Source: Bradyrhizobium paxllaeri
Lineage (GTDB): Bacteria; Pseudomonadota; Alphaproteobacteria; Rhizobiales; Xanthobacteraceae
Length of the DNA stretch: 64,000 nt
Assembly: GCF_001693515.2 (NCBI RefSeq)
Contig: NZ_CP042968.1
Location: forward strand, 7,658,501 to 7,722,500
Reading direction: 5' to 3'
The first letter of the stretch is position 1. Every line of letters begins with the position of its first letter. Of the stretch, positions 53,172 through 61,644 are shown piece after piece. The translations under genes were made by a program, and so were the position numbers. The notes below the pieces were generated by a model, which had not been told where the DNA came from, made no database searches, and was given only the letters and a program-made list of their open reading frames with translations.

Positions 53172-54314
53172 TCACGCGCTGATCTTTGCTCCTGCGACAT
53201 CGCCGATGTCGGCCTGAAGCCAGCGGGCGATCCGGCGCCAGGAATGGCTCAACGCCTTGCTTCCCATGAACAGGCCGAGGTGGCCGCACGGCTCGCAGGC
53301 GCGTTCCAGCCATGCCGGTTGCGTGCCGAGCAGCCGTGCGGTGGCAAACGCCTGATTGCGCGGAACGACGATGTCGCTCTCTCCCGCCAGCAGGAAGACC
53401 GGCAGGCGCACCTCGGCGAGGTCGATCCTGCGGCCGAGCGCAACGAAGCGCCCGCGCGCGATCTGGTTCTGGCGAAACACCCGCTCCGTCACCTCGAGAT
53501 AATACGTCCCCGGCAGATCCAGTGCCGCGCCATCCCAGCGCGCGAAACGATCCAGCAGCATCCGCGCTTCGTCCGATCCGTCACCGAGATCCTGTTGTAG
53601 CGCGGCTTCCACGTCGTGCTGGCTGAACGGAATATTCCAGAACTGCAGCATGTGCTCGCCGCTGACGACGCCGTCGCCCTGCTGCACCATCTGCTCGAAC
53701 GCCGGCTGCGGAAGCGCGGCCACCATCTTCGAAAGCTCCGACGGCGTAGAAACATCGACCGGGGCGCCGGCGAGCACCAGCCGCCGTACCTTGTCGGGAA
53801 AACGGGCGGCATAGACCAGCGACAGCCATCCGCCCTGACACAGGCCGACAAGGTTGACCGGCGCGCCGATCTCGTCGATCGCCACATTGAGTTCGGCAAG
53901 ATAGCTGTCGATCGACAGGTGGCGCATCTCCGGCGTGGCCGAGCGCCAGTCGGAGACATAGACGCGGTTGATGCCGCCCTTGTGCAGCGCTCCGACCAGG
54001 CTATGGCCCGGCGCGAAGTCCGCGATCTCAGCACCATGCAGCGCATAGGGCGCGCAGACGAGGACCGGCTGTTGCTCCGCTTTCCCTTGCAAGAATTGCC
54101 GCAGCCGCATCGATGGGAGTTGCAGCGCCACCGTGTTTGGCGTGGTCCAGGCGAGCGGTGCCTGCTCGGGCACATTGGGAGGCGCGGGCTTTGGATCGGC
54201 GAACCATTGTGCGTAGCTGTCGAGCGCCAGCTTGGTGGCTTGCAGCGGCCACAGCCATACCTGCTGCGCCCAGTCGGCGCCCACATGCGGCTGCGGCGTT
54301 GTCTTTTCCGTCAC
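53172..54314 (-). CDS. PhaC-like alpha/beta hydrolase with Cys nucleophile
   Basis: 380 residues, shorter than typical PHA synthases (about 560-600). Lipase-box equivalent GLCQGGWLSLVYA with Cys159, Asp in AGESDIVVP, and His in CEPCGHLGLFMGSKAL; the order fits PHA synthase class III/PhaC-like hydrolases. The N-terminal segment with TVALQLPSMRLRQFLQG resembles the PhaC start. GTG start at 54314. It stands apart from any phaE, phaR or phaZ gene, so true polymerase activity is uncertain. Confidence 0.8.
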   Translation of the reverse strand: MTEKTTPQPHVGADWAQQVWLWPLQATKLALDSYAQWFADPKPAPPNVPEQAPLAWTTPNTVALQLPSMRLRQFLQGKAEQQPVLVCAPYALHGAEIADFAPGHSLVGALHKGGINRVYVSDWRSATPEMRHLSIDSYLAELNVAIDEIGAPVNLVGLCQGGWLSLVYAARFPDKVRRLVLAGAPVDVSTPSELSKMVAALPQPAFEQMVQQGDGVVSGEHMLQFWNIPFSQHDVEAALQQDLGDGSDEARMLLDRFARWDGAALDLPGTYYLEVTERVFRQNQIARGRFVALGRRIDLAEVRLPVFLLAGESDIVVPRNQAFATARLLGTQPAWLERACEPCGHLGLFMGSKALSHSWRRIARWLQADIGDVAGAKISA

Positions 54315-54422
54315 GGCTGGGCTTTGGCCTTTGATCAGGAACCGACGAGGTTGAGGTCATGATCCTACGCCAGATCCGGCGCGGAACCCAGCCCAATCGA
54401 CCAGGCGAGAAGCGGTTTCGCC

Positions 54423-54842
54423 TCACAACAATATGCAGGATGAATATCTGTAGCTCGGAAGACGAACGAGCAACCGGTCTCCATTCTTGACCTGAAGCGT
54501 CGCCGTAAGGAGTTCGATAAAGAGCGTGTTGGCGCGATGAGGCGAGCGATGCGCGACATAGATCCATGCCGGTTGCGGCTTCGCGGCTCGATCGCACAGC
54601 TCGATATCTATTCGCGTCAGGCTGAACTGCTCCTTGAACCCCGGATCCCATTCGATCGGCAGGGTCGTATGATCGGGATTGAGGATGCGCAGCGGATATT
54701 CGAGCTGGAGATTCAGGGTGCCCCACCTGTGCACGTCCCTGATATCAGGAAATTCCCTGACGAGATGCTCGTATTGCTTGGCGACGGTGGTGGTGGCGAG
54801 CCCAAGACCGGAAATCTTCGTTCCTGCAATAATTACCGACAT
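54423..54842 (-). CDS. Uncharacterised protein, possible RibK-like (CTP-dependent riboflavin kinase) fold
   Basis: 139 residues if started at ATG 54842 (a longer start at 54911 is open). IAGTKISGLGLATTT, WGTLNLQLEYPLRI and PAWIYVAHRSPHRANTLFIE then LQVKNGDRLLVRLP resemble the landmarks of archaeal-type RibK/DUF120: an early glycine-rich loop, a GTLNV element, a histidine in an H-x-x-R/N context and a G-D-x-v-x-v end. The match is by eye and weak. Codon use fits the genome and the reverse strand has no better candidate. Confidence 0.5.
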   Translation of the reverse strand: MSVIIAGTKISGLGLATTTVAKQYEHLVREFPDIRDVHRWGTLNLQLEYPLRILNPDHTTLPIEWDPGFKEQFSLTRIDIELCDRAAKPQPAWIYVAHRSPHRANTLFIELLTATLQVKNGDRLLVRLPSYRYSSCILL

Positions 54843-54990
54843 ATACGCGCTCGCTTCCCGCCTTGCGTCACACCGCGAATTCAAAATCACAAACCTCCGG
54901 GTCCGATCCATGACCTCCGAGGTAATCGATCGTCCCGCACCGGTTTTCTATGGTTTACCGATCCGCTCGGCACCAATGAAGGAGAACATC

Positions 54991-55353
54991 ATGACCGACG
55001 TCAACACGATCGCCCGCAACTACATCGACCTGTGGAACGAGCGGACGCCCGGCCGCCGTCGCGAAATGCTGGCCGCGAACTGGACCAGCGACGCCCAATA
55101 TGTCGACCCCTTGATGTCGGGCGACGGCCATGACGGCGTGGACGCGCTGATATCGGGCGTGCAGCAGCGGTTTCCGGATTTCAGGTTCAGGCTGATCGGC
55201 GAGCCCAATGGTTTCGGCGACCACGTCCGCTTCTCCTGGGGGCTCGGTCCCGATGGCGGCGACAGCCCGATCAAGGGAACCGACTTCGCCGTCCTCAGCG
55301 ACGGCCGCATCCGCAGCATCACCGGGTTCCTCGATCAGGTGCCGGCGGCTTGA
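54991..55353 (+). CDS. SnoaL-like / NTF2-fold protein
   Basis: 120 residues. NTF2-like fold: IARNYIDLWNERTPGRRREM, LAANWTSDAQYVDPLMSGDG, HVRFSWGLGPDGG then GTDFAVLSDGRIRSITGFLD. AAGGAGAACATC precedes the ATG at 54991. A small isomerase, hydrolase or binding protein; function not defined. The IS110-type element begins directly after its stop, so any downstream partner was separated by that insertion. Confidence 0.85.
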   Translation: MTDVNTIARNYIDLWNERTPGRRREMLAANWTSDAQYVDPLMSGDGHDGVDALISGVQQRFPDFRFRLIGEPNGFGDHVRFSWGLGPDGGDSPIKGTDFAVLSDGRIRSITGFLDQVPAA

Positions 55354-56760
55354 GGGATGCGTAGATTCCATGAGGCGGTGAGCGTGGCCTTTCCGATAAG
55401 GTTTGGGTTTCCACACTCGAACCCCTCGGAGAGTCAGATGCAAGCATCCACCGTAGCCGCGCCCACCGCCGGGCATATTGGCACAATTTTCGTTGCAATC
55501 GAACTGAGCCAGCGGAGCTGGCGGGTCGCGCTGCACAGCCCGGACAAGGACAAGATATCGCACCACAAGCTGGAGGGTGGCGATCATGCCGAGCTGTTGG
55601 CGTTGGTGGGTCGGGTTCGGGAGCGGGCGGCTCGAGCGCTGGGAGGCGTTCCGGCGGTGGCGAGCTGCTACGAGGCGGGCTACGACGGGTTCTGGCTGCA
55701 CCGGCTGCTGCTGGCGGCCGGCATCACGAACTACGTGTTTGATCCCGCCAGCATTGCGGTGGACCAGCGGGCGCGGCGGGTGAAGACCGACCGGATCGAT
55801 GGCGAGCGGATGCTGCGCACGCTGATGGCGTATCTGCGCGGCGAGCCGCGGGTGGTGCGGATCGTCCGGGTGCCTGCCGCCGAACAGGAGGACGCGCGCC
55901 GCGGCAGCCGCGAACGCGACCGGCTGATCAAGGAGCAAACCGCTCACACCAACCGGATCAAGGCACTGCTGCGGCTGCGGGGCATGGCGGTCGGGAACCC
56001 GCGGCGGCGCGACTGGCTGAGCTGGCTGGCAACGCAGCGGGATTGGCAAGGCCAGGCGGTGCCGCCGCGGATGCTGAGCGAGATCCGACACGAGCACGCG
56101 CGGCTGATGCTGGTGCGCGATCGGCTCGATGCGCTCGCGCAGGAGGCGGCCGCAGCGGAGCCAATGCCTGCGGAAGCCGAGATGACCCGGCGCAGCGAAC
56201 TGCTGCGCCGGCTCAAATGTCTCGGCCCGGCGTTCGCGACGACGCTGACCAGCGAGGTGTTCTACAAGGACTTCCGCAATCGCCGCGAGGTCGGGAGTTA
56301 TTTCGGACTGACGCCCAGTCCATGGCGGAGCGGCGGCATCGACCGCGACCAGGGCATCAGCAAGGCGGGCAATCCGCGCGCCCGCTGTGCCGCGATCGAA
56401 CTGGCCTGGCTGTGGCTGCGGCATCAGCCGGACAGCAAGCTGACCCTGGAGTACCGCAAGCGCACGCTCGATGCCGGCAAGCGCATCAAGCGCGTCGCCA
56501 TCGTCGCCCTGGCGCGCAAGCTGATGGTGGCGCTGTGGCGCTACCTCACGACCGGTCTCGTGCCGGAAGGCGCGGTGCTCAAGGCCGTAAAGATCTAACC
56601 ACTTCAACGAACGCGTCAGCGTCGCGGCATCTGCCGCGGTCAGCGCGGGATGGATGGTGACCGTGCCACCCTTGGGCCAGCAAACAGGCTGTTTCGTAGA
56701 TGGGTCTCATCCTCGTGGCTTCCTCGCCGCATGCATGCGGAATGTGGGTGCGGATCACAG
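55354..56760 (+). mobile_element. IS110-type insertion sequence (ends approximate)
   Basis: A single intact IS110-family transposase gene (55438-56598) with about 84 bases of 5' flank and a longer non-coding 3' flank. IS110 elements have short or no terminal inverted repeats and often no target duplication, so I could not fix the ends. The left end is at or just after the SnoaL-like stop (55353). The right end is somewhere between 56600 and about 56930, before a family A repeat. Confidence 0.5.
55438..56598 (+). CDS. IS110-family transposase
   Basis: 386 residues, no frameshift. N-terminal RuvC-like DEDD domain (FVAIELSQRSWRVALHSPDK; then ASCYEAGYDGFWLHRLL and RVKTDRIDGERMLRTLMAY) and the C-terminal Transposase_20 domain with LKCLGPAFATTLTSEVFYKD, SYFGLTPSPWRSGGIDRDQG and ISKAGNPRARCAAIELAWLW, whose Ser is the likely nucleophile. 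The first acidic residue is Glu in AIELS where many family members have Asp (GIDVS). The element appears potentially active. ATG 55438 follows CGGAGAG. Confidence 0.92.
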   Translation: MQASTVAAPTAGHIGTIFVAIELSQRSWRVALHSPDKDKISHHKLEGGDHAELLALVGRVRERAARALGGVPAVASCYEAGYDGFWLHRLLLAAGITNYVFDPASIAVDQRARRVKTDRIDGERMLRTLMAYLRGEPRVVRIVRVPAAEQEDARRGSRERDRLIKEQTAHTNRIKALLRLRGMAVGNPRRRDWLSWLATQRDWQGQAVPPRMLSEIRHEHARLMLVRDRLDALAQEAAAAEPMPAEAEMTRRSELLRRLKCLGPAFATTLTSEVFYKDFRNRREVGSYFGLTPSPWRSGGIDRDQGISKAGNPRARCAAIELAWLWLRHQPDSKLTLEYRKRTLDAGKRIKRVAIVALARKLMVALWRYLTTGLVPEGAVLKAVKI

Positions 56761-57047
56761 CGGTCCGACCGGATATGAGGTGATGCAGTGAGCAACTGCA
56801 TAAATCGCCGGAAGCCAGTCCCAGAGCGCACCGACCGCGGCGGCACGCTGCGCTACGCATGGCTCCGCGCGCCGCCGCTCCACCGAACGTAAAAATCACA
56901 TCCAAGCCCCGCCGGGATGCTTGACTCAAAACGCCTCATATGAGGGTGGGCAAAGCGAAGCGTGCCCACCATTGACGCCGCAAATGGGAGAGATGGTGGG
57001 CACGGCGCAAACGCGCCTCTGCCCACCCTACGGACCGAAATATTCCA
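56599..57047. other. Non-coding stretch: IS110 3' flank, palindrome and a repeat
   Basis: No convincing gene. It holds a GCGGCA/TGCCGC hairpin at 56624-56637, a perfect palindrome CCGCATGCATGCGG at 56727-56740, and the family A repeat at 56940-57032. The part up to about 56760-56930 is probably the 3' end of the IS110-type element and could encode its guide (bridge/seek) RNA. Open frames on the minus strand lack protein-like features. Confidence 0.5.
56940..57032. repeat. Polar inverted repeat, family A, copy 7 (inverted orientation)
   Basis: Left arm TGAGGGTGGGCAAAGCGAAG (short type, terminal CGTA lost), right arm ATGGTGGGCACGGCGC with CCCACCCTACG (long type). Ends 15 bases before the GGAAC of the sigma-factor promoter. 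Confidence 0.88.
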
Positions 57048-57076
57048 GGAACCTTTTGGTCCTCCCCGCATCCAAC
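57048..57076 (+). promoter_or_regulatory. ECF-type promoter of the sigma-factor gene
   Basis: GGAAC (57048-57052), 16 bases, CATCCAAC (57069-57076), 28 bases before the sigma-factor ATG. The same GGAAC-N16-CATCCAAC arrangement recurs at 57799-57827 upstream of the DUF4142 gene, pointing to autoregulation and a shared regulon. Confidence 0.65.
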
Positions 57077-57103
57077 CCCAATAGCCTGTTATTGGTGATC
57101 ATC

Positions 57104-57790
57104 ATGCGTCAGGTCCAGATACCGAAGATCGCGCCCCTCGACACCGGCGACACCGAGCTGGTGCGGCGGGCGCTGGCCCGCGACGAGGCGGCGGTGCGCG
57201 CGATCATGCAGGCGAACAACCGCCGGCTCTACCGACTCGCCCGCGGTATCTTGCGCAACGACGGCGAGGCCGAAGACGTCGTGCAGGAGGCTTACGTCCG
57301 CGCCTTCACGCATCTGGAAAGCTTTCGCGGCGATTCCAGCCTGTCGACCTGGCTGTCGCGGATCACCATGAACGAGGCGCTCGGCCGGCTGCGCCGCCAG
57401 CGGCCCGCCGTCGAAATGGATTCATTGCCGCAGGGCACGCTCGAAGCCCAGATCATTCAATTTCCCCTCGCCGCCCCCGACGATCCGGAAAAATCCATGG
57501 CCCAGCGTGAAATCCAGCATGTCGTCGAGCATGCCATCGATGAATTGCCGGAAGCGTTCCGCCTCGTCTTCATCACCCGCGTCATCGAGGGGATGAATGT
57601 GGAGGAGACTGCTGAAATTCTTGGACTGAAACCGGAGACGGTGAAGACCCGTCTGCACCGTGCCCGCACCCTGCTGCGCGACAATGTGGAGCGGAAGATC
57701 GGGCCCGTGGTGATGGAAGCGTTTCCCTTTGCCGGCCGGCGCTGCGAGCGCCTGACGGACGCCGTACTGAAGCGGCTCGGTTTGGCCTGA
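57104..57790 (+). CDS. ECF-family RNA polymerase sigma factor (ECF26-like)
   Basis: 228 residues. Region 2 (about 25-90) with LYRLARGILRNDGEAEDVVQ then EAYVRAFTHLESFRG and LSTWLSRITMNEALGRLRRQ, and region 4 (about 145-195) with IDELPEAFRLVFITRVIEGM, VEETAEILGLKPETVKTRLH. A C-terminal tail FPFAGRRCERLTDAVLKRL with Cys214 is unusual and seen in an ECF26-like group. No anti-sigma gene is adjacent. ATG 57104; the longer frame upstream is translated repeat. The DUF4142 and cupredoxin genes follow. Confidence 0.9.
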   Translation: MRQVQIPKIAPLDTGDTELVRRALARDEAAVRAIMQANNRRLYRLARGILRNDGEAEDVVQEAYVRAFTHLESFRGDSSLSTWLSRITMNEALGRLRRQRPAVEMDSLPQGTLEAQIIQFPLAAPDDPEKSMAQREIQHVVEHAIDELPEAFRLVFITRVIEGMNVEETAEILGLKPETVKTRLHRARTLLRDNVERKIGPVVMEAFPFAGRRCERLTDAVLKRLGLA

Positions 57791-57798
57791 AAATTTCG

Positions 57799-57827
57799 GG
57801 AACGTCCGCACGCTTCCGTCATCCAAC
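57799..57827 (+). promoter_or_regulatory. ECF-type promoter of the DUF4142 gene
   Basis: GGAAC (57799-57803), 16 bases, CATCCAAC (57820-57827), matching the motif upstream of the sigma-factor gene, 48 bases before the DUF4142 ATG. Probable direct target of the adjacent ECF sigma. Confidence 0.65.
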
Positions 57828-57874
57828 TCCTGTGCAACAACGCGCGGCTCGCCGCGCCACAGGAGTGTCAAACC

Positions 57875-58396
57875 ATGTTCATTCGATTGAGCGCGGCAAT
57901 CGCCGCACTAGGCCTGCTGACCGGCGCCGCGCTGGCGCAAGGCGCAAAGCCCACCGACCCGCAGATCGCGCATATCGCCTACACCGCCGGCGTCCTCGAC
58001 ATCAACGCCGCCAAGCAGGCGATCACGAAAGCCAGCAACAAGGACGTCAAGGCGTTCGCACAAGATATGGTGCGCGACCATGAGGCCGTGAACAAGCAGG
58101 CGCTCGACCTCGTCAAGAAGCTGAAGCTGACACCGGAGGACAACGACACCAGCAAGGCGCTGTCGAAGCAGGCGACTGAGAAGCTGGCCGAGCTCGATAA
58201 ACTGAAAGGTGCCGAATACGACAAGGCCTACGTCGCCAACGAGGTTGCCTACCACAAGGCCGTCAACGGCGCACTGGAGACGCAGTTGATTCCGTCAGCC
58301 AGCAATGCCGAGCTGAAGAGCCTGCTGCAGACCGGCCTGAAGATCTTTCAGGGCCACCAGCAGCACGCCGAACAAATCGCCGCCAAGCTGAAGTAA
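57875..58396 (+). CDS. DUF4142-family (ferritin-like) periplasmic protein
   Basis: 173 residues. Signal peptide (about 1-21, GAALAQGAKP), then a four-helix ferritin-like bundle: QIAHIAYTAGVLDINAAKQA, SNKDVKAFAQDMVRDHEAVN, EYDKAYVANEVAYHKAVNGA and TGLKIFQGHQQHAEQIAAKL. The His/Asp/Glu positions in helices (RDHEAVN, YHKAV, HQQHAEQ) suit metal binding. In the family some members are stress-induced. It is preceded by the GGAAC-N16-CATCCAAC promoter and followed one base later by the cupredoxin gene. Confidence 0.88.
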   Translation: MFIRLSAAIAALGLLTGAALAQGAKPTDPQIAHIAYTAGVLDINAAKQAITKASNKDVKAFAQDMVRDHEAVNKQALDLVKKLKLTPEDNDTSKALSKQATEKLAELDKLKGAEYDKAYVANEVAYHKAVNGALETQLIPSASNAELKSLLQTGLKIFQGHQQHAEQIAAKLK

Positions 58397-58406
58397 CGTG
58401 TCAGCC

Positions 58407-58727
58407 ATGCGTTCGGGACGCTGTCTGCCTTTCTTCGCCGCCCTGCTCCTTGGCGCGACGGTCGTCCCGGCGCATGCGGCGACGATACAGATCACGATCG
58501 ACGATCTGGTGTTCGCGCCGGCCGAGGTCTCGGCCAAGGTCGGCGACACCATCGAGTGGATCAACAAGGACGTGTTCGCGCACACCGCGACCGCGCGCAA
58601 CGGCGATTTCGATGTGGCCACGCCGCCGAAGAAGACGGTGACATCGGTTCTGACGAAGGCCGGCAGCGTGGAGTACTACTGCCGGTATCATCCGAACATG
58701 AAGGCGGTGCTGACGATTGCGCCGTAA
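58407..58727 (+). CDS. Small blue copper protein (amicyanin/azurin-like cupredoxin)
   Basis: 106 residues. Signal peptide (about 1-24, VVPAHAATIQ) and one cupredoxin domain: DDLVFAPAEVSAKVGDTIEW and the type-1 copper site His59 (DVFAHTATA), Cys92, His95, Met98 in YYCRYHPNMKAVL. Carries electrons in the periplasm. A GTG at 58398, one base after the DUF4142 stop, is an alternative start. Its closeness makes it part of the sigma/DUF4142 stress operon. Confidence 0.88.
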   Translation: MRSGRCLPFFAALLLGATVVPAHAATIQITIDDLVFAPAEVSAKVGDTIEWINKDVFAHTATARNGDFDVATPPKKTVTSVLTKAGSVEYYCRYHPNMKAVLTIAP

Positions 58728-58730
58728 CGC

Positions 58731-60806
58731 TCAGGCCGCGCGCACCGAGGAAAGAAATTTTCCGACCTCGCGCTTCAGCCGGTCGCTTTCGCCCGACAGC
58801 GATTTGGCGGCGGTGAGCACCTGCGCGGAGGCGGAGCCGGTCTCGCTGGCGCCGCGCTGCACGTCGGTGATGTTGGCGGAAACCTGCTGCGTGCCATGCG
58901 CGGCCTGCTGCACGTTGCGAGAAATTTCCTGCGTCGCCGCGCCCTGCTCTTCGACAGCGGCGGCGATGGTGGACGCAATTTCCGACATCCGTCCGATGAT
59001 ATCGCTGATCTCCTTGATGGCGCCGACCGATTCCTGGGTCGCGGCCTGGATGCCCGAAATCTGCTGGCTGATCTCGCCGGTCGCCTTTGCCGTCTGTTCG
59101 GCCAGCGCCTTCACTTCGGAGGCGACCACCGCAAAACCGCGCCCGGCCTCGCCCGCGCGCGCCGCCTCGATGGTGGCGTTCAGCGCCAGCAGGTTGGTCT
59201 GGCCGGCAATGGTGTTGATCAGCTCCACTACATCGCCGATGCGGGCGGCGGCCTTGGCGAGTTCGGCGACGCGGTCATTGGTCTTCTGTGCCTGCTCCAC
59301 CGCCTCGTTGGCGATGCGCGCCGAGCCCTGGACCTGCCGGCTGATCTCGTTGACGGACGATGCCATCTCTTCGGTAGCGGAAGCGACCGACTGCACATTG
59401 GTGGAGGCCTCCTCCGACGCCGCAGCAACCATGGTGGTCAGTTCTTCGGAACGCTCGGCGGTTGCCGTCAGCGTACCGGCGGAGGCTTCCAGTTCAGTCG
59501 AGGCCGACGCCACGACCTCGACGATCTCGCCGATCATCGCCTCGAAATCGCTGGTGATCCGGTCGACGCGCTGGCCACGCTGGATCTTTGCATCGGCTTC
59601 CACGGCAGCCGCTTCGTCGGCGGCCTTCTTGGCGATGAGCGCGTCCTTGAACACCTGCAGCGAGCCGGCCATGGCGCCGATTTCGTCGGCACGCGCGATG
59701 GCCGGGATCGCGACATCATGCCGGCCGGCGGCGAGATCGCCGACCACGCCGGTCAGGTTCGCCAGCGGCATAATCACGCGCCGCCGCAGCATCACGGTGA
59801 CGCCGGCAAGCACGGCGAGCAGCGCCACGACGGCAACGCCCGCCAGCGCCAGCATCGTCAAGGCAGCGTCGCGCGCGGCGCCTGCGCGTTCGGCGGCTTC
59901 CGTTAGCGCCGCATCGCGCACCGCGAAAAAGGCCTGCACCGCTGGAACGATCGCGCCGGCGAGTTGCTCGGCGTTGATCGCGTATTTGCCCTCGGCGCGC
60001 CCGGTCGCCATTTCCTTTTCGAGCCATGGCGCGGCCTTGCCGAAATAACCTTCGACGGCATCGTTCATCGCCTTCGTCAGCCGCGGCGGACTGCCGATCT
60101 GATCGACGCCGGCCTCGATCCGCTCGCGATCGAGATCGACGCGGCCCTGGGCACGGTCGGTGATGGAAATTTCAGCCGCCGTCAGCGGCCGGCGCGTGCT
60201 GATTGCAAGCGACATGGTGGCGGCGCGGCCGCCGGCCGAGATCCGCAGATCCTGCGCGGTGCGGGCGACATTGAGCAGCGCCGTCAGCGATGCATCCGCC
60301 GTCGCCACCTGGTTTTCCAGCCGGTTCAGCAGCGGTTCAAGAATCCCGACAACGGCGGCAATGCCCGGCAGAAAGCCCTTGATTGCCGCCGGATCGCGCC
60401 CGCTCATCGGCAAGGCCAGCGCGCGATCGCTTGCTGCGCGAACCTCGGCGAGCTTGGCGGCCGCCTGGTTCAGGCCCTGAACGATCGCAGCGCCATCGTT
60501 GAGCGTGCCGACCACCGTTTTCGCTTTGGCAAACGCGGCATCCGCGGCCTGCACTGCTTTCGCAGCCGTCTCCATCTGCGCCGGCGTCGCGGCGGTTTCC
60601 TGGAACAGCGGGCCGACATAAGGCGCCCGGAAGCCGGCGACCTGCTGGCCAACCGCCAGCACCGCACCATAGGCCTCTACAGTCTTGATCGCCTCGCTCT
60701 TGCTGGCAAAGGTACGATACTGCGGAACGAGAACGCCGGCGCCAAGAACGACCGCCAGGATCGTCACCGAAAGCATCGATAGTGCAAAGAGCCGACCGAT
60801 CCGCAT
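58731..60806 (-). CDS. Methyl-accepting chemotaxis protein
   Basis: 691 residues. N-terminal transmembrane helix (about 7-27), a large periplasmic helical sensing region (about 35-300), second transmembrane helix (about 312-332; [20 protein letters not shown]), HAMP (about 333-385) and the MA signalling domain with the conserved hairpin tip [20 protein letters not shown]. Sensing ligand unknown; the C-terminal end lacks an obvious NWETF CheR-docking pentapeptide. Convergent with the cupredoxin gene, 3 bases apart. Confidence 0.93.
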   Translation of the reverse strand: MRIGRLFALSMLSVTILAVVLGAGVLVPQYRTFASKSEAIKTVEAYGAVLAVGQQVAGFRAPYVGPLFQETAATPAQMETAAKAVQAADAAFAKAKTVVGTLNDGAAIVQGLNQAAAKLAEVRAASDRALALPMSGRDPAAIKGFLPGIAAVVGILEPLLNRLENQVATADASLTALLNVARTAQDLRISAGGRAATMSLAISTRRPLTAAEISITDRAQGRVDLDRERIEAGVDQIGSPPRLTKAMNDAVEGYFGKAAPWLEKEMATGRAEGKYAINAEQLAGAIVPAVQAFFAVRDAALTEAAERAGAARDAALTMLALAGVAVVALLAVLAGVTVMLRRRVIMPLANLTGVVGDLAAGRHDVAIPAIARADEIGAMAGSLQVFKDALIAKKAADEAAAVEADAKIQRGQRVDRITSDFEAMIGEIVEVVASASTELEASAGTLTATAERSEELTTMVAAASEEASTNVQSVASATEEMASSVNEISRQVQGSARIANEAVEQAQKTNDRVAELAKAAARIGDVVELINTIAGQTNLLALNATIEAARAGEAGRGFAVVASEVKALAEQTAKATGEISQQISGIQAATQESVGAIKEISDIIGRMSEIASTIAAAVEEQGAATQEISRNVQQAAHGTQQVSANITDVQRGASETGSASAQVLTAAKSLSGESDRLKREVGKFLSSVRAA

Positions 60807-60924
60807 GTTGTGTTTCCGCTGAGTGAAGGAGCGGTCAACGTAGGCGGAACCCGGCTAAGGCAGCCTTAATGCAGGCTTTAATGCGGGACGGTAGAACTAC
60901 GGGGCTGCACGCCGCTCCGGCATG

Positions 60925-61491
60925 TCAGTACCGTCGCAAGATCATCGCCAGCCGCACCGCCACCGCCGCCTGCCAGAGCGGATAGAGGAGCGAGACATTG
61001 TCGCCGAGCCCGAGCGCGTCATCGAGCGCGAGCAGTGTGCCGGCCAGCGCGCCTGTGATCAACATCGGCCACCACGCCGCGGGCTGCCGCGGCCCCGCCG
61101 GCAACAGCGCCATGCCGAGCGCCATGATGGCCGTGCCGACCAGACCACCGGTCAGGCCGGCGAGAAGATAGCGCATGGCCCGCGGGGCATCGCCGGTATT
61201 CCCCTCGACGAGGATCGCAGCATCCACCGCACAGACGAAAGCGATGATGGTGACGACGGCGGCGATCAGCGCCGCCCACCATCGATTGGCGCTGAAACGC
61301 CGCACGAGGACGAACACGAGCACGGCGAACGGCACCGCGACCAATGAAATGCGAAACTGGCCGTTGGGTCCGGTGATCCTGTCGATCAGCAGCGGCGACA
61401 GCGGCGTGAGGATGCCGGTCACGATGCCGCCGGCGGCGACCATCAGCAGATTGTTGCGAGAGGTGTCAGCAGGAGTGATCGCTTCGGTCAA
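60925..61491 (-). CDS. Uncharacterised multi-pass membrane protein
   Basis: 188 residues with about five transmembrane segments (near 14-34, 49-63, 70-90, 108-128, 140-156). TTG start at 61491 with GGAG well placed; ATG 61443 would also leave most of the protein. No known family recognised by eye. Neighbours are the chemoreceptor downstream and an unknown divergent gene. Confidence 0.65.
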   Translation of the reverse strand: MTEAITPADTSRNNLLMVAAGGIVTGILTPLSPLLIDRITGPNGQFRISLVAVPFAVLVFVLVRRFSANRWWAALIAAVVTIIAFVCAVDAAILVEGNTGDAPRAMRYLLAGLTGGLVGTAIMALGMALLPAGPRQPAAWWPMLITGALAGTLLALDDALGLGDNVSLLYPLWQAAVAVRLAMILRRY

Positions 61492-61644
61492 CGCTCAGCT
61501 CCGCCCTATCGCTAAACCTGGCACCATTCCGGCTCCCCTTTGAAGGGTTGACACCGCACCGTCCACAGCCATGGGTTGCTGGTGCTATCCTGCTCATCCC
61601 CTGCAGAATGTCGTCCCTCCCACCTTATCGCGTTTGACCAGCAA

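Noticed and set aside
56640..56929. Minus-strand open frames (116 and 68 residues) downstream of the IS110 transposase
   Set aside because: No ribosome binding site or recognisable domain; overlap the IS 3' flank and share no protein-like pattern.
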